Source: an uncultured Bacteroides sp.
Lineage (GTDB): Bacteria; Bacteroidota; Bacteroidia; Bacteroidales; Bacteroidaceae
Assembly: GCF_963675905.1 (NCBI RefSeq)
Contig: NZ_OY780936.1
Location: 3,605,946-3,669,945 of the forward strand
Length of the DNA: 64,000 bases
Direction: 5' to 3'
The notes below the pieces were generated by a model. The model made no database searches, had not been told where the DNA came from, and saw only the letters and a list, made by a program, of their open reading frames with translations. This document shows positions 37,384 through 46,020 of this stretch, piece after piece. Both the position numbers and the translations under genes were made by a program. Numbering within the stretch: the stretch's first letter is position 1; every line of letters starts with the position of its first letter.

Positions 37384-37725
37384 AAATTGATCTAGCAATC
37401 TAGCAGTAAGCTTTTAAGTTGTTGTTTATAAGTGCGATAGAAGTGCTAGATCAAAATAATTTGATCTAGCGCTGATCTAGCAATCTAGCAGTTTGTCTCG
37501 TCCTTATTCTGGTTGACTGTGTTTATTGTTGATCCTAATATTGGGTGTCTAAAGTGCTGTTTATCAATTGTTTTTCTGTGATAGGTTGTTTGGATTGTAT
37601 ATGATTTAACCGCCAAAGCGCTAGATCGCTAGATCACTGCTAGATCAATTTGGTTTGATCTAGCGGTGGTAATAGGTTTATAGTCAGTTTGTTATTTTGG
37701 TGGTGCTAGATTGCTAGATCAATTT
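37384..37725. repeat. Intact octamer-array element (word GATCTAGC), 342 bp
   Basis: Bounded by a perfect 22-bp inverted repeat (37384-37405 / 37704-37725). Inside are twelve copies of GATCTAGC (or AATCTAGC). Forward copies start at 37389, 37397, 37463, 37474, 37482 and 37657; reverse copies at 37445, 37620, 37628, 37639, 37705 and 37713. The order F F R F F F / R R R F R R is its own reverse complement. Two side hairpins stand out: 37445-37470 and 37639-37664, each 10-11 bp with a 4-6 nt loop. The central 130 bp has no repeat. A -7-like CAATTTTG (37374-37381) ends 8 nt before the first copy. No coding potential. Confidence 0.8.
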
Positions 37726-37847
37726 GTGGATTTTTAATTTTCTTGAGAAGGTTTTTATTTTGTGTAACCTGTTAAAATTTCATTGATAACTTTTGTTCTA
37801 AAAAGTTAGATAGCTGTGTAAGCAGGATAGGGGATAGAGATAAAATA

Positions 37848-37879
37848 AAAACTCCCTGAATCAATGATTCAAGGAGTTT
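37848..37879 (-). terminator. Terminator downstream of tRNA-Lys
   Basis: AAACTCCCTGAATC and GATTCAAGGAGTTT pair over 14 positions with one mismatch around a 3-4 nt loop. On the minus strand a T-rich tract follows. It lies about 30 nt past the tRNA 3' end. Confidence 0.75.
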
Positions 37880-37911
37880 CCTACATCGAGATGAACTTTC
37901 GTTCTTTCTTG

Positions 37912-37984
37912 TGATCCGCTTGGGGCTCGAACCCAAGACCCCAACATTAAAAGTGTTGTGCTCTACCAACTGAGCTAGCGAATC
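37912..37984 (-). tRNA. tRNA-Lys (anticodon TTT)
   Basis: The minus strand folds into a complete cloverleaf of 73 nt. The acceptor stem is GATTCGC / GCGGATC (one G-T pair) and the D arm is GCTCAGTTGGTAGAGC. The anticodon stem CAACA / TGTTG encloses loop CTTTTAA (anticodon TTT). The T arm is TTGGG TTCGAGC CCCAA, with discriminator A. No CCA is encoded. It has its own strong promoter upstream and a terminator downstream. It is not flanked by an integrase or att-like duplicate. Confidence 0.97.
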
Positions 37985-38011
37985 ATTACGTTTAGTTCTC
38001 TTTAGCGGGTG

Positions 38012-38042
38012 CAAAGATACTGCTTTTTCTTTACGCTCCAAA
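38012..38042 (-). promoter_or_regulatory. Consensus Bacteroidetes promoter of tRNA-Lys
   Basis: On the minus strand: TTTG (38039-38042), a spacer of exactly 19 nt, then TATCTTTG (38012-38019) followed by C. Both boxes match the -33 TTTG / -7 TAnnTTTG consensus. It lies 28 nt upstream of the tRNA 5' end. Confidence 0.85.
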
Positions 38043-38065
38043 CTTTTCGTATAATAAATTTCTAG

Positions 38066-39196
38066 TTATTTTTCGGTGTATACCTTTTCGTGTTGATTAT
38101 CAGAGCTTTCAGGGTTGATAATTTTTTCACGGTGTATTACGAATCTTTTATAATATGACAGTATAAGAGAAGTTGTTGGCAATGCAATGATCATACCTAG
38201 TATTCCCAGCAAAGATCCCCAAATGGAAAGAGAGAGTAATATAACAGCAGGATTAAGTCCCGTAACTCTTCCCATAACTTTAGGAACTATAAAAGAATCT
38301 TCAATTGCCTGAACAATTGCAAAAACTAATAATGCCGATCCTAAAACAACCCAGATACTTTCTCCCGTATCGGCTACTTTTAGTAATCCTAGAATAAGTG
38401 CCGGAAATAAAGCAATAACTTTCATATAAGGCACCATAGATAATACGCCAATTAACAGCGCAAGTCCCAATGCTAATGGATAACCAATAATAAGAAATCC
38501 TATTCCAGAAAGTATCATAACACACGTAGCAACCAAAGCCTGTCCTCTGAAGTAACGGTTCATGCCATTTTTCAGATCGGTAATTACGCTGGATGCAAAT
38601 CGTCTGTATCTGCTAGGTATAAATTCTATCCAGCCTTCTGCAATGGCTTCATAATCAAGAAGTATGAAGACTGTATATAGAAGAATAATAAAAGAAGCGA
38701 TAACGCTGAACAGAATATCCAGTGATTCAGATAATAAATTCCAGAGTTTGGGAAGCGCATTCTTTGTAAGATTGGTAATGTTCTCCGAGCTGAATATTTT
38801 ATTGAGCTCCTTAACATCCAGATTTTGATTGATAAAATCAGCGATTCTCTGAGGAAAGACATTGATGTTTGATTCGTTGGAAATGTAAGTCATAATCAGG
38901 TTATTTGCTTTCCCGAATTCCTCGATCATGGGCGGAACAAGTAAGGTAAAGACGCCTGCTATAACGGAAGCTACAGTCAAGAAGGCACAAACAATGGATA
39001 AAACTCTGTATTTTAGTTTTAATTTATATTGAAAGAATCTCACTAACGGATACATGAAGTACGCTATTAGCCATGCTATAAAGAAAGGAAGTAATACCGC
39101 ACTCAGCTTATCGAGCAAATATATAATTCCAATAACTATGGCTACTCCAAAGATAAAACGAATAAAGCTATCGAATGTGATTTTCTTTTCAAGCAT
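38066..39196 (-). CDS. AI-2E-family (PerM/TqsA-like) membrane permease
   Basis: 376 residues, strongly hydrophobic, with about eight transmembrane helices. The N-terminal pair (VAIVIGIIYLLDKLSAVLLPFFIAWLIAYFMYPLV) and the C-terminal block (GYPLALGLALLIGVLSMVPYMKVIALFPALIL; VMGRVTGLNPAVILLSLSIWGSLLGILGMIIALP) are hallmarks of the family. A soluble segment of about 100 residues (NVFPQRIADFINQNLDV...) lies after the third helix. Family members have been linked to autoinducer-2 export or Na+/H+ exchange; the substrate here is unknown. It starts 24 nt after tdk on the same strand, so the two are probably co-transcribed. Confidence 0.88.
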   Translation of the reverse strand: MLEKKITFDSFIRFIFGVAIVIGIIYLLDKLSAVLLPFFIAWLIAYFMYPLVRFFQYKLKLKYRVLSIVCAFLTVASVIAGVFTLLVPPMIEEFGKANNLIMTYISNESNINVFPQRIADFINQNLDVKELNKIFSSENITNLTKNALPKLWNLLSESLDILFSVIASFIILLYTVFILLDYEAIAEGWIEFIPSRYRRFASSVITDLKNGMNRYFRGQALVATCVMILSGIGFLIIGYPLALGLALLIGVLSMVPYMKVIALFPALILGLLKVADTGESIWVVLGSALLVFAIVQAIEDSFIVPKVMGRVTGLNPAVILLSLSIWGSLLGILGMIIALPTTSLILSYYKRFVIHREKIINPESSDNQHEKVYTEK

Positions 39197-39220
39197 ATAT
39201 TAAATTATTAAATGTAAGGT

Positions 39221-39814
39221 CTAATCAGTACTTTCCTTCAGAGCTTTATTGTAACATTCCCTGCAAAGAGGTTCGTATTCATCTTTTTCTCCTAAAAGAA
39301 CACGTTTGTCGTTTTTAACGATACGGTGTGATATGTATGCAAGTTGGCCGCATTTCACACAGATAGCATGCACTTTTGTAACTTCGTCGGCAATAGCGCA
39401 CAAATCTGGCATCGGACCAAATGGTACTCCTTTATAATCCATGTCTAATCCTGCGATGATAACCCTTACACCACTGTCGGCTAATTTACTGCAAACATCA
39501 ACAAGTCCTTTATCAAAGAATTGTGCCTCGTCGATACCTACCACGTCAATGTCTGAAGAGAAAAGTAAAATGCTGGCAGATGATTCTATGGGAATGGAAG
39601 ATATAGAATTACTGTCGTGAGAAACTACATCTTCTTCAGAATATCGGATGTCGATTGCAGGCTTGTAAATCTCAACTCTTTGTCGGGCAAATTTGGCTCT
39701 TTTTAATCTGCGGATTAATTCTTCTGTTTTGCCAGAAAACATAGAACCGCAAATAACCTCAATCCGGCCTCTCTTTCGTGTTTCTAAGATTTGATCTTCG
39801 GAAAATATTACCAT
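39221..39814 (-). CDS. tdk: Thymidine kinase
   Basis: 197 residues. Phosphorylates thymidine to dTMP with ATP in the salvage pathway; cytosolic homotetramer of the type II family. P-loop [18 protein letters not shown] lies at about 22-39, the Walker-B-like [11 protein letters not shown] includes the catalytic Glu region, and a lasso loop precedes the zinc site with two Cys pairs (CVKCGQLA and CRECYN). Length is normal. It is divergent from rsmI and followed closely by the AI-2E-family gene. Confidence 0.96.
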   Translation of the reverse strand: MVIFSEDQILETRKRGRIEVICGSMFSGKTEELIRRLKRAKFARQRVEIYKPAIDIRYSEEDVVSHDSNSISSIPIESSASILLFSSDIDVVGIDEAQFFDKGLVDVCSKLADSGVRVIIAGLDMDYKGVPFGPMPDLCAIADEVTKVHAICVKCGQLAYISHRIVKNDKRVLLGEKDEYEPLCRECYNKALKESTD

Positions 39815-39861
39815 TTTGCCTTGACTTATTAAAATTTTAGTGTTAGTTTACTAATTGTCTA

Positions 39862-39869
39862 CAAAAATA
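39862..39869 (-). promoter_or_regulatory. Putative -7 box for tdk
   Basis: The minus strand reads TATTTTTG, 48 bp upstream of the tdk ATG. No clear -33 TTTG was found. Confidence 0.35.
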
Positions 39870-39877
39870 ATACATTT

Positions 39878-39910
39878 TTTGTGTTTTGCATATTATTTTT
39901 TCTACATTTG
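39878..39910 (+). promoter_or_regulatory. Putative promoter for rsmI
   Basis: TTTG (39878-39881), a 21-nt spacer, then TACATTTG (39903-39910) followed by C. This is a full match to the -7 consensus, giving a leader of about 95 nt. Confidence 0.55.
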
Positions 39911-40012
39911 CGAGACAATCGAACATTTGTGCTGATATGCAAATGATAAAATAAAGATTGACTTCTCTTGTTATTAATGAGGAGTGAAAAATGTAATCAT
40001 ATATATTTGAAC

Positions 40013-40687
40013 ATGGCAAAATTGTATGTTGTACCAACTCCAGTCGGTAATTTAGAAGATATGACTTTCAGAGCTATTAAAGTATTGAAAGAAGCAGATC
40101 TTATTTTAGCCGAGGATACACGTACCTCAGGTATATTACTAAAACACTTTGAAATAAAGAACGCCATGCAGTCTCACCATAAGTTTAATGAACATAAAAT
40201 GGTGGAAAGCGTTGTTAATAGAATAAAGGGTGGGGAAACTGTTGCATTGATTTCGGATGCAGGAACTCCAGGTATATCCGATCCTGGCTTTTTAGTAGTC
40301 AGGGAATGTATTAAAAATGATATAGAAGTTCAATGTCTTCCCGGAGCAACAGCTTTTGTTCCGGCAGTTGTTTCTTCAGGACTTCCGAATGAGCGCTTTT
40401 GCTTTGAAGGATTTCTTCCCCAGAAGAAAGGGCGAATGACCAGATTAAAGTCTTTGCAGAGTGAAACTCGTACAATGATTTTTTATGAATCACCTCATCG
40501 CCTGCTCAAGACATTAACGCAGTTTGGAGAATATTTTGGAACAGAGAGAAAGGCTTCTGTTTCAAGAGAAATATCTAAATTGTATGAAGAAACAGTGCGT
40601 GGAACATTGGCTGAATTAGTAGAACACTTTACAAACGTTGACCCTCGTGGCGAAATAGTTATTGTGCTGGCAGGTCTTGACGATTAG
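40013..40687 (+). CDS. rsmI: 16S rRNA (cytidine1402-2'-O)-methyltransferase
   Basis: 224 residues from the ATG at 40013 (MAKLYVVPTPVGNLEDMTFR); the frame extends 15 codons upstream without similarity. SAM-dependent tetrapyrrole-methylase fold. The opening PTPVGNLEDMT, then ILAEDTRTSGILL, ALISDAGTPGISDPG and CLPGATAFVPAVVSSGLP are the diagnostic RsmI motifs. It 2'-O-methylates C1402 in the ribosomal P site. Usual length is 220-290, so this is the short form lacking the C-terminal extension. The lipoprotein gene starts 40 nt downstream. Confidence 0.95.
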   Translation: MAKLYVVPTPVGNLEDMTFRAIKVLKEADLILAEDTRTSGILLKHFEIKNAMQSHHKFNEHKMVESVVNRIKGGETVALISDAGTPGISDPGFLVVRECIKNDIEVQCLPGATAFVPAVVSSGLPNERFCFEGFLPQKKGRMTRLKSLQSETRTMIFYESPHRLLKTLTQFGEYFGTERKASVSREISKLYEETVRGTLAELVEHFTNVDPRGEIVIVLAGLDD

Positions 40688-40727
40688 AAATTTAAATAAA
40701 ATAGCTTCACTAAAAAACAAAAGACGT

Positions 40728-41588
40728 ATGAAAAAACTATTATTTTTATCTTTATGCGTAGCCATGTTGGCTTCTTGTGATGGCAAAAAAAGCGGAGAAA
40801 ACGACCAGCTTAAGGCTGAAAATGATTCTCTTTTAATGCAATTGACTCAGCGTAATAATGAGCTGGATGAGATGATGGGAACTTTTAATGAAATTCAGGA
40901 AGGCTTTCGTCAGATTAATGCAGCTGAGAACCGCGTAGATTTACAAAAGGGAAAACTCTCAGAAAATCCGGCTTCTGCAAAAGAACAAATTGCTTCTGAT
41001 ATTCAGTTTATATCAAAGACAATGGAAGCTAGCAAAGCTCAGATCGCAAAGCTTCAGTCTCAACTAAAGAATAGCAAATACAGCTCTGTTCAGTTAAAGA
41101 AAGCAATTGAAGGGTTAACTGCTGAATTGGAACAGAAAACAAAGCAAATTGAGGATCTGCAAACAGAACTTGCTTCCAAAAATATCCGTATTCAGGAACT
41201 GGATGAAGCTGTTACCGGATTGAGCGCTAACGTTCAGACTCTTACAGAAGAATCTACATCTAAGAGTAAAACTCTTTCTGAACAAGATAAAACAATCAAC
41301 GCAGCTTGGTTTGTATTTGGCACTAAAGCAGAATTAAAGGCTCAGAAGATTCTTAAGAGTGGTGAAGTTCTTAAAACTGCTGATTTTAATAAAGACTACT
41401 TCACAGAAATTGATATTCGTACAACTAAGGAAGTTAAGCTTTATTCAAAACGTGCAGACCTTCTGACAAATCATCCTGCAAATTCTTATTCATTGGTAAA
41501 AGATGAAAAAGGACAGTTGACTTTGCAGATTACTAATCCAAAAGAATTCTGGAGTGTATCTAAATATCTGGTAATTCAGGTGAAATAA
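40728..41588 (+). CDS. Coiled-coil lipoprotein, Cbp1-like (putative collagen-binding adhesin)
   Basis: 286 residues from the ATG at 40728. The lipobox is AMLASC (Cys about 17) in MKKLLFLSLCVAMLASCDGK. Residues 25-190 are heptad-rich coiled coil with few prolines (LKAENDSLLMQLTQRNNELD; LTAELEQKTKQIEDLQTELA). A compact C-terminal domain follows (about 205-286; NAAWFVFGTKAELKAQKILK ... FWSVSKYLVIQVK). From memory, the sequence resembles the B. fragilis Cbp1 family described as binding collagen; I could not check this. The fold alone also fits a cell-envelope spacer protein. It may share the rsmI transcript and is followed by a strong terminator. Confidence 0.7.
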   Translation: MKKLLFLSLCVAMLASCDGKKSGENDQLKAENDSLLMQLTQRNNELDEMMGTFNEIQEGFRQINAAENRVDLQKGKLSENPASAKEQIASDIQFISKTMEASKAQIAKLQSQLKNSKYSSVQLKKAIEGLTAELEQKTKQIEDLQTELASKNIRIQELDEAVTGLSANVQTLTEESTSKSKTLSEQDKTINAAWFVFGTKAELKAQKILKSGEVLKTADFNKDYFTEIDIRTTKEVKLYSKRADLLTNHPANSYSLVKDEKGQLTLQITNPKEFWSVSKYLVIQVK

Positions 41589-41613
41589 TACCTTTCAACA
41601 AAATAGAAATAGA

Positions 41614-41649
41614 GGGGGTTGTGTAGTAAGAGACACAATCCCCTTTTTT
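41614..41649 (+). terminator. Intrinsic terminator after the coiled-coil lipoprotein gene
   Basis: GGGGGTTGTGT pairs with ACACAATCCCC around an 8-9 nt loop, followed by TTTTTT. Confidence 0.9.
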
Positions 41650-41668
41650 AAAATCACACCCTTATTAT

Positions 41669-42358
41669 ATGTATAAAAGTATATTTATAGATTTAGACGA
41701 CACACTTTGGAATTTTACAGCCAATGCAAATGAAACCTTTCAGGAAATGTATGAAAAGTATCAATTTAATCGGTATTTTAATTCTTTCGAGCATTTCTAT
41801 GCATTATACCAAAAAAGAAATCAGGAACTTTGGGTTGAATATGGTGATGGTAAAATAAGCAAAGAAGATCTGAATCGTAAACGTTTTCTTTTTCCACTTG
41901 AGGCTGTTGGTATGCCAGATGCTGCATTGGCGAAAAGCTATTCTGATGATTTCTTTTCAGTGATTCCTACTAAAAGCCAGTTGGTACCTTATGCAAAAGA
42001 AGCTCTTGATTATCTATCTTCAAAGTATCGTCTATTTATTCTTTCTAATGGATTCCACGAACTCCAGTTTCAGAAGATGCGTTCTGCCGGCATTTCTCAT
42101 TATTTTGAAAAAGTTATTCTCTCAGAAGATATTCACGTTCACAAACCGTATCCTGAAATTTTTAAGTTCGCCCTATCTTCAACTCAGTCAAGACTTGAAG
42201 AATCATTAATGATAGGTGATAGCTGGGATGCTGACATTGTTGGTGCTAAAGGAATTGGCATGCATCAAATGTTTTATAATTGTACTTGTCGGAGCGAATA
42301 TCCTTTTCGTCCCACTTATCTCATAAACTCATTGTCTGAGATTCCGCTACTTCTTTGA
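41669..42358 (+). CDS. yjjG: YjjG-family HAD phosphatase (noncanonical pyrimidine nucleotidase)
   Basis: 229 residues, HAD subfamily IA with a helical cap. Motif I is FIDLDDTLWNF (D8 nucleophile, D10 acid/base); motif II is LFILSNGF. Lys is in HVHKPYPEIF (motif III) and motif IV is MIGDSWDADIVGA. The cap (about 15-95) and the DLDDTLW signature match YjjG, which removes phosphate from nucleoside monophosphates, including damaged pyrimidines. Other HAD-IA phosphatases remain possible. A weak hairpin lies just downstream (42420-42457). Its AUG is 20 nt past the preceding terminator, so its promoter must overlap that region. Confidence 0.85.
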   Translation: MYKSIFIDLDDTLWNFTANANETFQEMYEKYQFNRYFNSFEHFYALYQKRNQELWVEYGDGKISKEDLNRKRFLFPLEAVGMPDAALAKSYSDDFFSVIPTKSQLVPYAKEALDYLSSKYRLFILSNGFHELQFQKMRSAGISHYFEKVILSEDIHVHKPYPEIFKFALSSTQSRLEESLMIGDSWDADIVGAKGIGMHQMFYNCTCRSEYPFRPTYLINSLSEIPLLL

Positions 42359-42549
42359 TTATACATTATATAATGTTTTGTTTGTTTTTCTTGTAACTCT
42401 AACGTTCTATAAGGAGCTTGAGGCTAATATCCTTTTTTTTTAAGAGATGTTGGCCTCTTTTGTTCAATATTAGTCTCGTACTTCTTAAATAATATTTTGA
42501 AACGTCTTTTAATTATGATTTGTTACATTTTTATTTATTTATGTAAAAA

Positions 42550-42876
42550 CTCGTTGTTCTGATTAAGTATTATTAAATTATATTTAGCTAATTCATCAAA
42601 AAGAAGCCATTTTATAGAATATTTTATCGATAAATATCAATAAAGAGCAATTATATCACATTTTGTTTGATCATTGTGCTATGCGAATGGCTTCTTTTTA
42701 CGAATATTAAATATACTTTGTGTGTTGTTTAGCATAAAATAAAGCTTTTTGATAACAAATTGTAATAATTGCAAGGTTTTTTAAATAAAATAATTGATAA
42801 TTTTATATTTATTTATATATTTGCAAATTGTTAGATTAAAGAAAATAAACAAAAGTTAAACTTTAAGAGAGAATTT
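42550..42876 (+). promoter_or_regulatory. Leader and promoter of the first peptide-type susC, duplicated at 54920-55237
   Basis: ATTG (42793-42796), a 19-nt spacer, then -7 box TATATTTG (42816-42823) followed by CAAATTGTTAGATTAAAG and a 5' leader to the ATG at 42877. The same blocks recur in the same order before the susC at 55238: TTGATTAAGTATT-like, ATCATCAAAAAGA-like, ATCACATTTTGTTTG, TAATAATTGCAAGG, GTTAAACTTTAAGAGAG. The region contains no gene. 42359-42549 shows only a weak hairpin. Confidence 0.65.
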
Positions 42877-45800
42877 ATGAAAAGAAAATTAATGATGTTA
42901 TTGACATGCCTTTTCGTAGGCATTGGTTTGGTCACTGCCCAAACCTCTAAAGTAACAGGTCTTGTTGTTTCGGAAGAAGACGGGCAGCCGGTTATTGGAG
43001 CATCTGTTGCAGTTAAAGGTGCAACTGTTGGTGCTGTTTCTGATATAGATGGGAAATTCTCTATATCGAATGTTCCCAGTTCAGCTAAGACCTTGGTCAT
43101 TTCTTATATAGGAATGGTTACTCAGGAAGTTGCAATTAAGCCAAATCTGAAAATAACCTTAAAATCAAATGCACAGGTAACAGATGAAGTTGTAGTGGTT
43201 GCTTATGGAACAGCAAAGAAATCTTCCTTTACAGGTTCTGCATCAACAATCAAAGCTGATAAGATAAGTAAGCAGCAAAATTCAAATGTCTCAAAAGCGT
43301 TGGAGGGTGCTGTTGCCGGAGTACAGATTACTTCTTCTACAGGTCAACCTGGTAGCTCTGCAACTATATCAGTACGCGGTATTGGGTCTATCAGTGCTAG
43401 TAGATCTCCTCTTATTGTTGTAGATGGGGTTCCTTATGAAGGTTCTTTAAACTCTATTAATAATGCGGATATAGAATCAATGACTATATTGAAAGATGCA
43501 GCAGCTAATTCGCTTTATGGTGCTCGTGGTGCTAATGGTGTAGTTATGATTACTACTAAAAAAGGAGCTAATGGCAAAACTAAAATTAGTTTGGAAGCTA
43601 AATGGGGTTCTAATTCAAGAGGCGTTAAAGCATATAAGACTATTCGTAATGAAGGAGACTACTACGAAATGTTTTGGGAAGCAATGAAAAATACGGCAAT
43701 CAATGTAAATGGCTTAAACCCAATAGATGCAGGTGTTTTTGCCTCAAAAAATCTAGTAGGACAGTTAGGAGGATATAATTCTTATAATGTTGCTGATTCT
43801 GAGCTGATTGATCCAATATCCGGTAAGTTAAATCAAAATGCATCTTTATTATACCATGATAACTGGCAAAAAGATCCTTTTGTAAATGGATTACGTCAAG
43901 AATATAATCTTTCAATGAGCGGAGGTACAGACAAAAATTCATTTTATGTTTCTATGAATTATTTGGATGACAATTCTTATCTTCGTAATTCAAATTTTAA
44001 ACGTTATTCAGGACGGTTGAAACTTGATCATCAAGCAACAGAATGGCTTAAAACTGGATTTAATATGAGCTATGCTCAGACAGACACAAATTCACCTGAA
44101 GTTGGAGGCTCAAACTATTCTTCACTATTTTACTTTGGACAAAATATAGCTCCTATATATCCAATCTATCGATATGATGCAAATGGATCTGTTCTTAGAG
44201 ATGCTACAGGTCAAAAGGCATATGATTATGGTGTTACCGAAGGACATACAAGATCTTATGGCAGTAATGCTAATCCTTATTCTCAGCTAATTAATGATAT
44301 AAGAAACACAACATATGATGTTATGTCTGCTAAAGCTTATGTTGAAGCTAAGTTCTTGAAAGATTTTAAATTTACTTTAAATCTGAGTGCTGATAATTTT
44401 AATTATGTAAAAGTAGGTTTTCAAACACCTATTGGGGGAGATGCTTTGAATGTTAATGGTAGAAGTTCCAGAACAAGCCAACGTTATTTTGCATTAAATA
44501 CAAATCAGTTACTAACTTACGATAAAAAAATTAATGATCATCATTTTGATGTGTTAGTTGGTCATGAGATAAAAGCTGATAAATCAACGTATCTATATGC
44601 ACAGAAAGAACAATTTTTGATTCCTAATAATCCAGAACTAGCTAATGGTGCAGCATTAAAGGATGCTACATCTTATACAACAGAGTATCGCCTCGAAGGT
44701 TTTTTTGGACGTGCACAATATGACTATAAAGACAAGTATTATCTTACAGGTTCTTATCGTCGCGATGCTTCTTCTCGTTTTCACCCGGATAATCGTTGGG
44801 GAAGCTTTTGGTCTGTTGGTGCATCTTGGAGATTGAAACAAGAAAGTTTTCTTTCTGAAGTAGAGCCAATAAATGATTTAAAATTGAAAGTGAGTTATGG
44901 TACTCAGGGTAATGATGATATAGGAAATAATACTCCTTATCTAGATCAGTATGATGTTGTCCCTCAAGATGGTTCTATTGGTCTTGTTTATAGTTGGCGT
45001 GGGAATAAAGATCTTACTTGGGAAAAAAGTAAAAATTTTAATACTGGCCTTGAATTTGGATTTTGGGAACGCTTTACTGGTGATATAGAGTATTTTATTA
45101 AGAGTACATCTGATTTATTATATTATAAGCCAATGCCTCCATCTGCCGGTTTACCTAATAAAATGCCTGTGAACGATATGGCAATGAAAAATTATGGTAT
45201 TGAGGCTAATCTTGGTGTGAAAATTATTAATACAAATAATATAAAGTGGAGTATTGATGGTAATATAACAAAGTATAAAAATGAAGTAACACGACTTGCA
45301 AAAGGAAAGGATCCAAAAGGGTATTATACTGGGGATTATTGGAGAAAAGAAGGTGGAAGCTTATATGATTGGTATACTTACAAATATGCCGGTGTTGATC
45401 CTAATAATGGAGATGCATTATATTATATGGATGTAAAAGATGATGCAGGTGTAGTAACAGATGTTAAGACCACTAATGATCCGAATAAAGCAACGAGATA
45501 TGAAATTGGAAAATCTGCAATTCCAACTCTTTATGGTGGTTTAGCTACTACTGTGGAGGCTTATGGCTTTGATTTTTCAATTGCTACAGCATTTCAAGGA
45601 GGAGGTTATATAATGGACTCTGGCTATATGGCTTTGATGGATGGTGGTAGTGCTGGAACTAACTGGTCTCCAGATATTTTTGCTCGTTGGACGCCTCAAA
45701 ATCAGAATACGAATGTTCCTCGTGTACAACAAGGATATCAATATGCAAACCAATCATCCGATAGATTTTTGGTTAAGAATGATTGCTTTAGCTTGAAAAA

Positions 45801-46005
45801 TATTACTTTGGGATATACTTTGCCAAAACGAATTTTATCCAGAATTGGCGTTCAGTCTTTGAGAGTATATGCCGTAGGAGATAACTTGTACTTTACTTCA
45901 AAAAGGCAAGGGTTAGATCCGAGACAATATATGGATGGCTCTATGAATGCTGCAGCTTATTCTGCAATTAGAACGATATCTTTTGGACTTAATTTGAACT
46001 TTTGA
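42877..46005 (+). CDS. SusC/RagA-type TonB-dependent importer (module with M6 protease)
   Basis: 1042 residues with signal peptide MKRKLMMLLTCLFVGIGLVT-AQ. A carboxypeptidase-regulatory-like domain (about 25-98; GLVVSEEDGQPVIGASVAVK) is followed by DEVVVVAYGTAKKSSFTGSA. The plug contains ALEGAVAGVQITSSTGQPGS, VRGIGSISASRSPLIVVDG and AANSLYGARGANGVVMITTK. The barrel ends ...TISFGLNLNF with terminal Phe. The VVAYGTAKKSSFTGSA subtype is shared with the susC at 55238. No carbohydrate-active enzyme or regulator lies nearby; a secreted metalloprotease is three genes downstream, suggesting RagAB-like peptide import. Confidence 0.94.
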   Translation: MKRKLMMLLTCLFVGIGLVTAQTSKVTGLVVSEEDGQPVIGASVAVKGATVGAVSDIDGKFSISNVPSSAKTLVISYIGMVTQEVAIKPNLKITLKSNAQVTDEVVVVAYGTAKKSSFTGSASTIKADKISKQQNSNVSKALEGAVAGVQITSSTGQPGSSATISVRGIGSISASRSPLIVVDGVPYEGSLNSINNADIESMTILKDAAANSLYGARGANGVVMITTKKGANGKTKISLEAKWGSNSRGVKAYKTIRNEGDYYEMFWEAMKNTAINVNGLNPIDAGVFASKNLVGQLGGYNSYNVADSELIDPISGKLNQNASLLYHDNWQKDPFVNGLRQEYNLSMSGGTDKNSFYVSMNYLDDNSYLRNSNFKRYSGRLKLDHQATEWLKTGFNMSYAQTDTNSPEVGGSNYSSLFYFGQNIAPIYPIYRYDANGSVLRDATGQKAYDYGVTEGHTRSYGSNANPYSQLINDIRNTTYDVMSAKAYVEAKFLKDFKFTLNLSADNFNYVKVGFQTPIGGDALNVNGRSSRTSQRYFALNTNQLLTYDKKINDHHFDVLVGHEIKADKSTYLYAQKEQFLIPNNPELANGAALKDATSYTTEYRLEGFFGRAQYDYKDKYYLTGSYRRDASSRFHPDNRWGSFWSVGASWRLKQESFLSEVEPINDLKLKVSYGTQGNDDIGNNTPYLDQYDVVPQDGSIGLVYSWRGNKDLTWEKSKNFNTGLEFGFWERFTGDIEYFIKSTSDLLYYKPMPPSAGLPNKMPVNDMAMKNYGIEANLGVKIINTNNIKWSIDGNITKYKNEVTRLAKGKDPKGYYTGDYWRKEGGSLYDWYTYKYAGVDPNNGDALYYMDVKDDAGVVTDVKTTNDPNKATRYEIGKSAIPTLYGGLATTVEAYGFDFSIATAFQGGGYIMDSGYMALMDGGSAGTNWSPDIFARWTPQNQNTNVPRVQQGYQYANQSSDRFLVKNDCFSLKNITLGYTLPKRILSRIGVQSLRVYAVGDNLYFTSKRQGLDPRQYMDGSMNAAAYSAIRTISFGLNLNF

Positions 46006-46020
46006 TAAAACGAAATTAAT

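Noticed and set aside
37912-37984. tRNA-Lys as an integration site of a mobile element
   Set aside because: No integrase and no duplicated tRNA 3' end were seen; the neighbouring repeats are not att-like.
42550-42876. Invertible promoter upstream of susC
   Set aside because: Invertible promoters are known for Bacteroides surface loci, but I found no flanking inverted repeats of the required kind and no invertase gene in the window.
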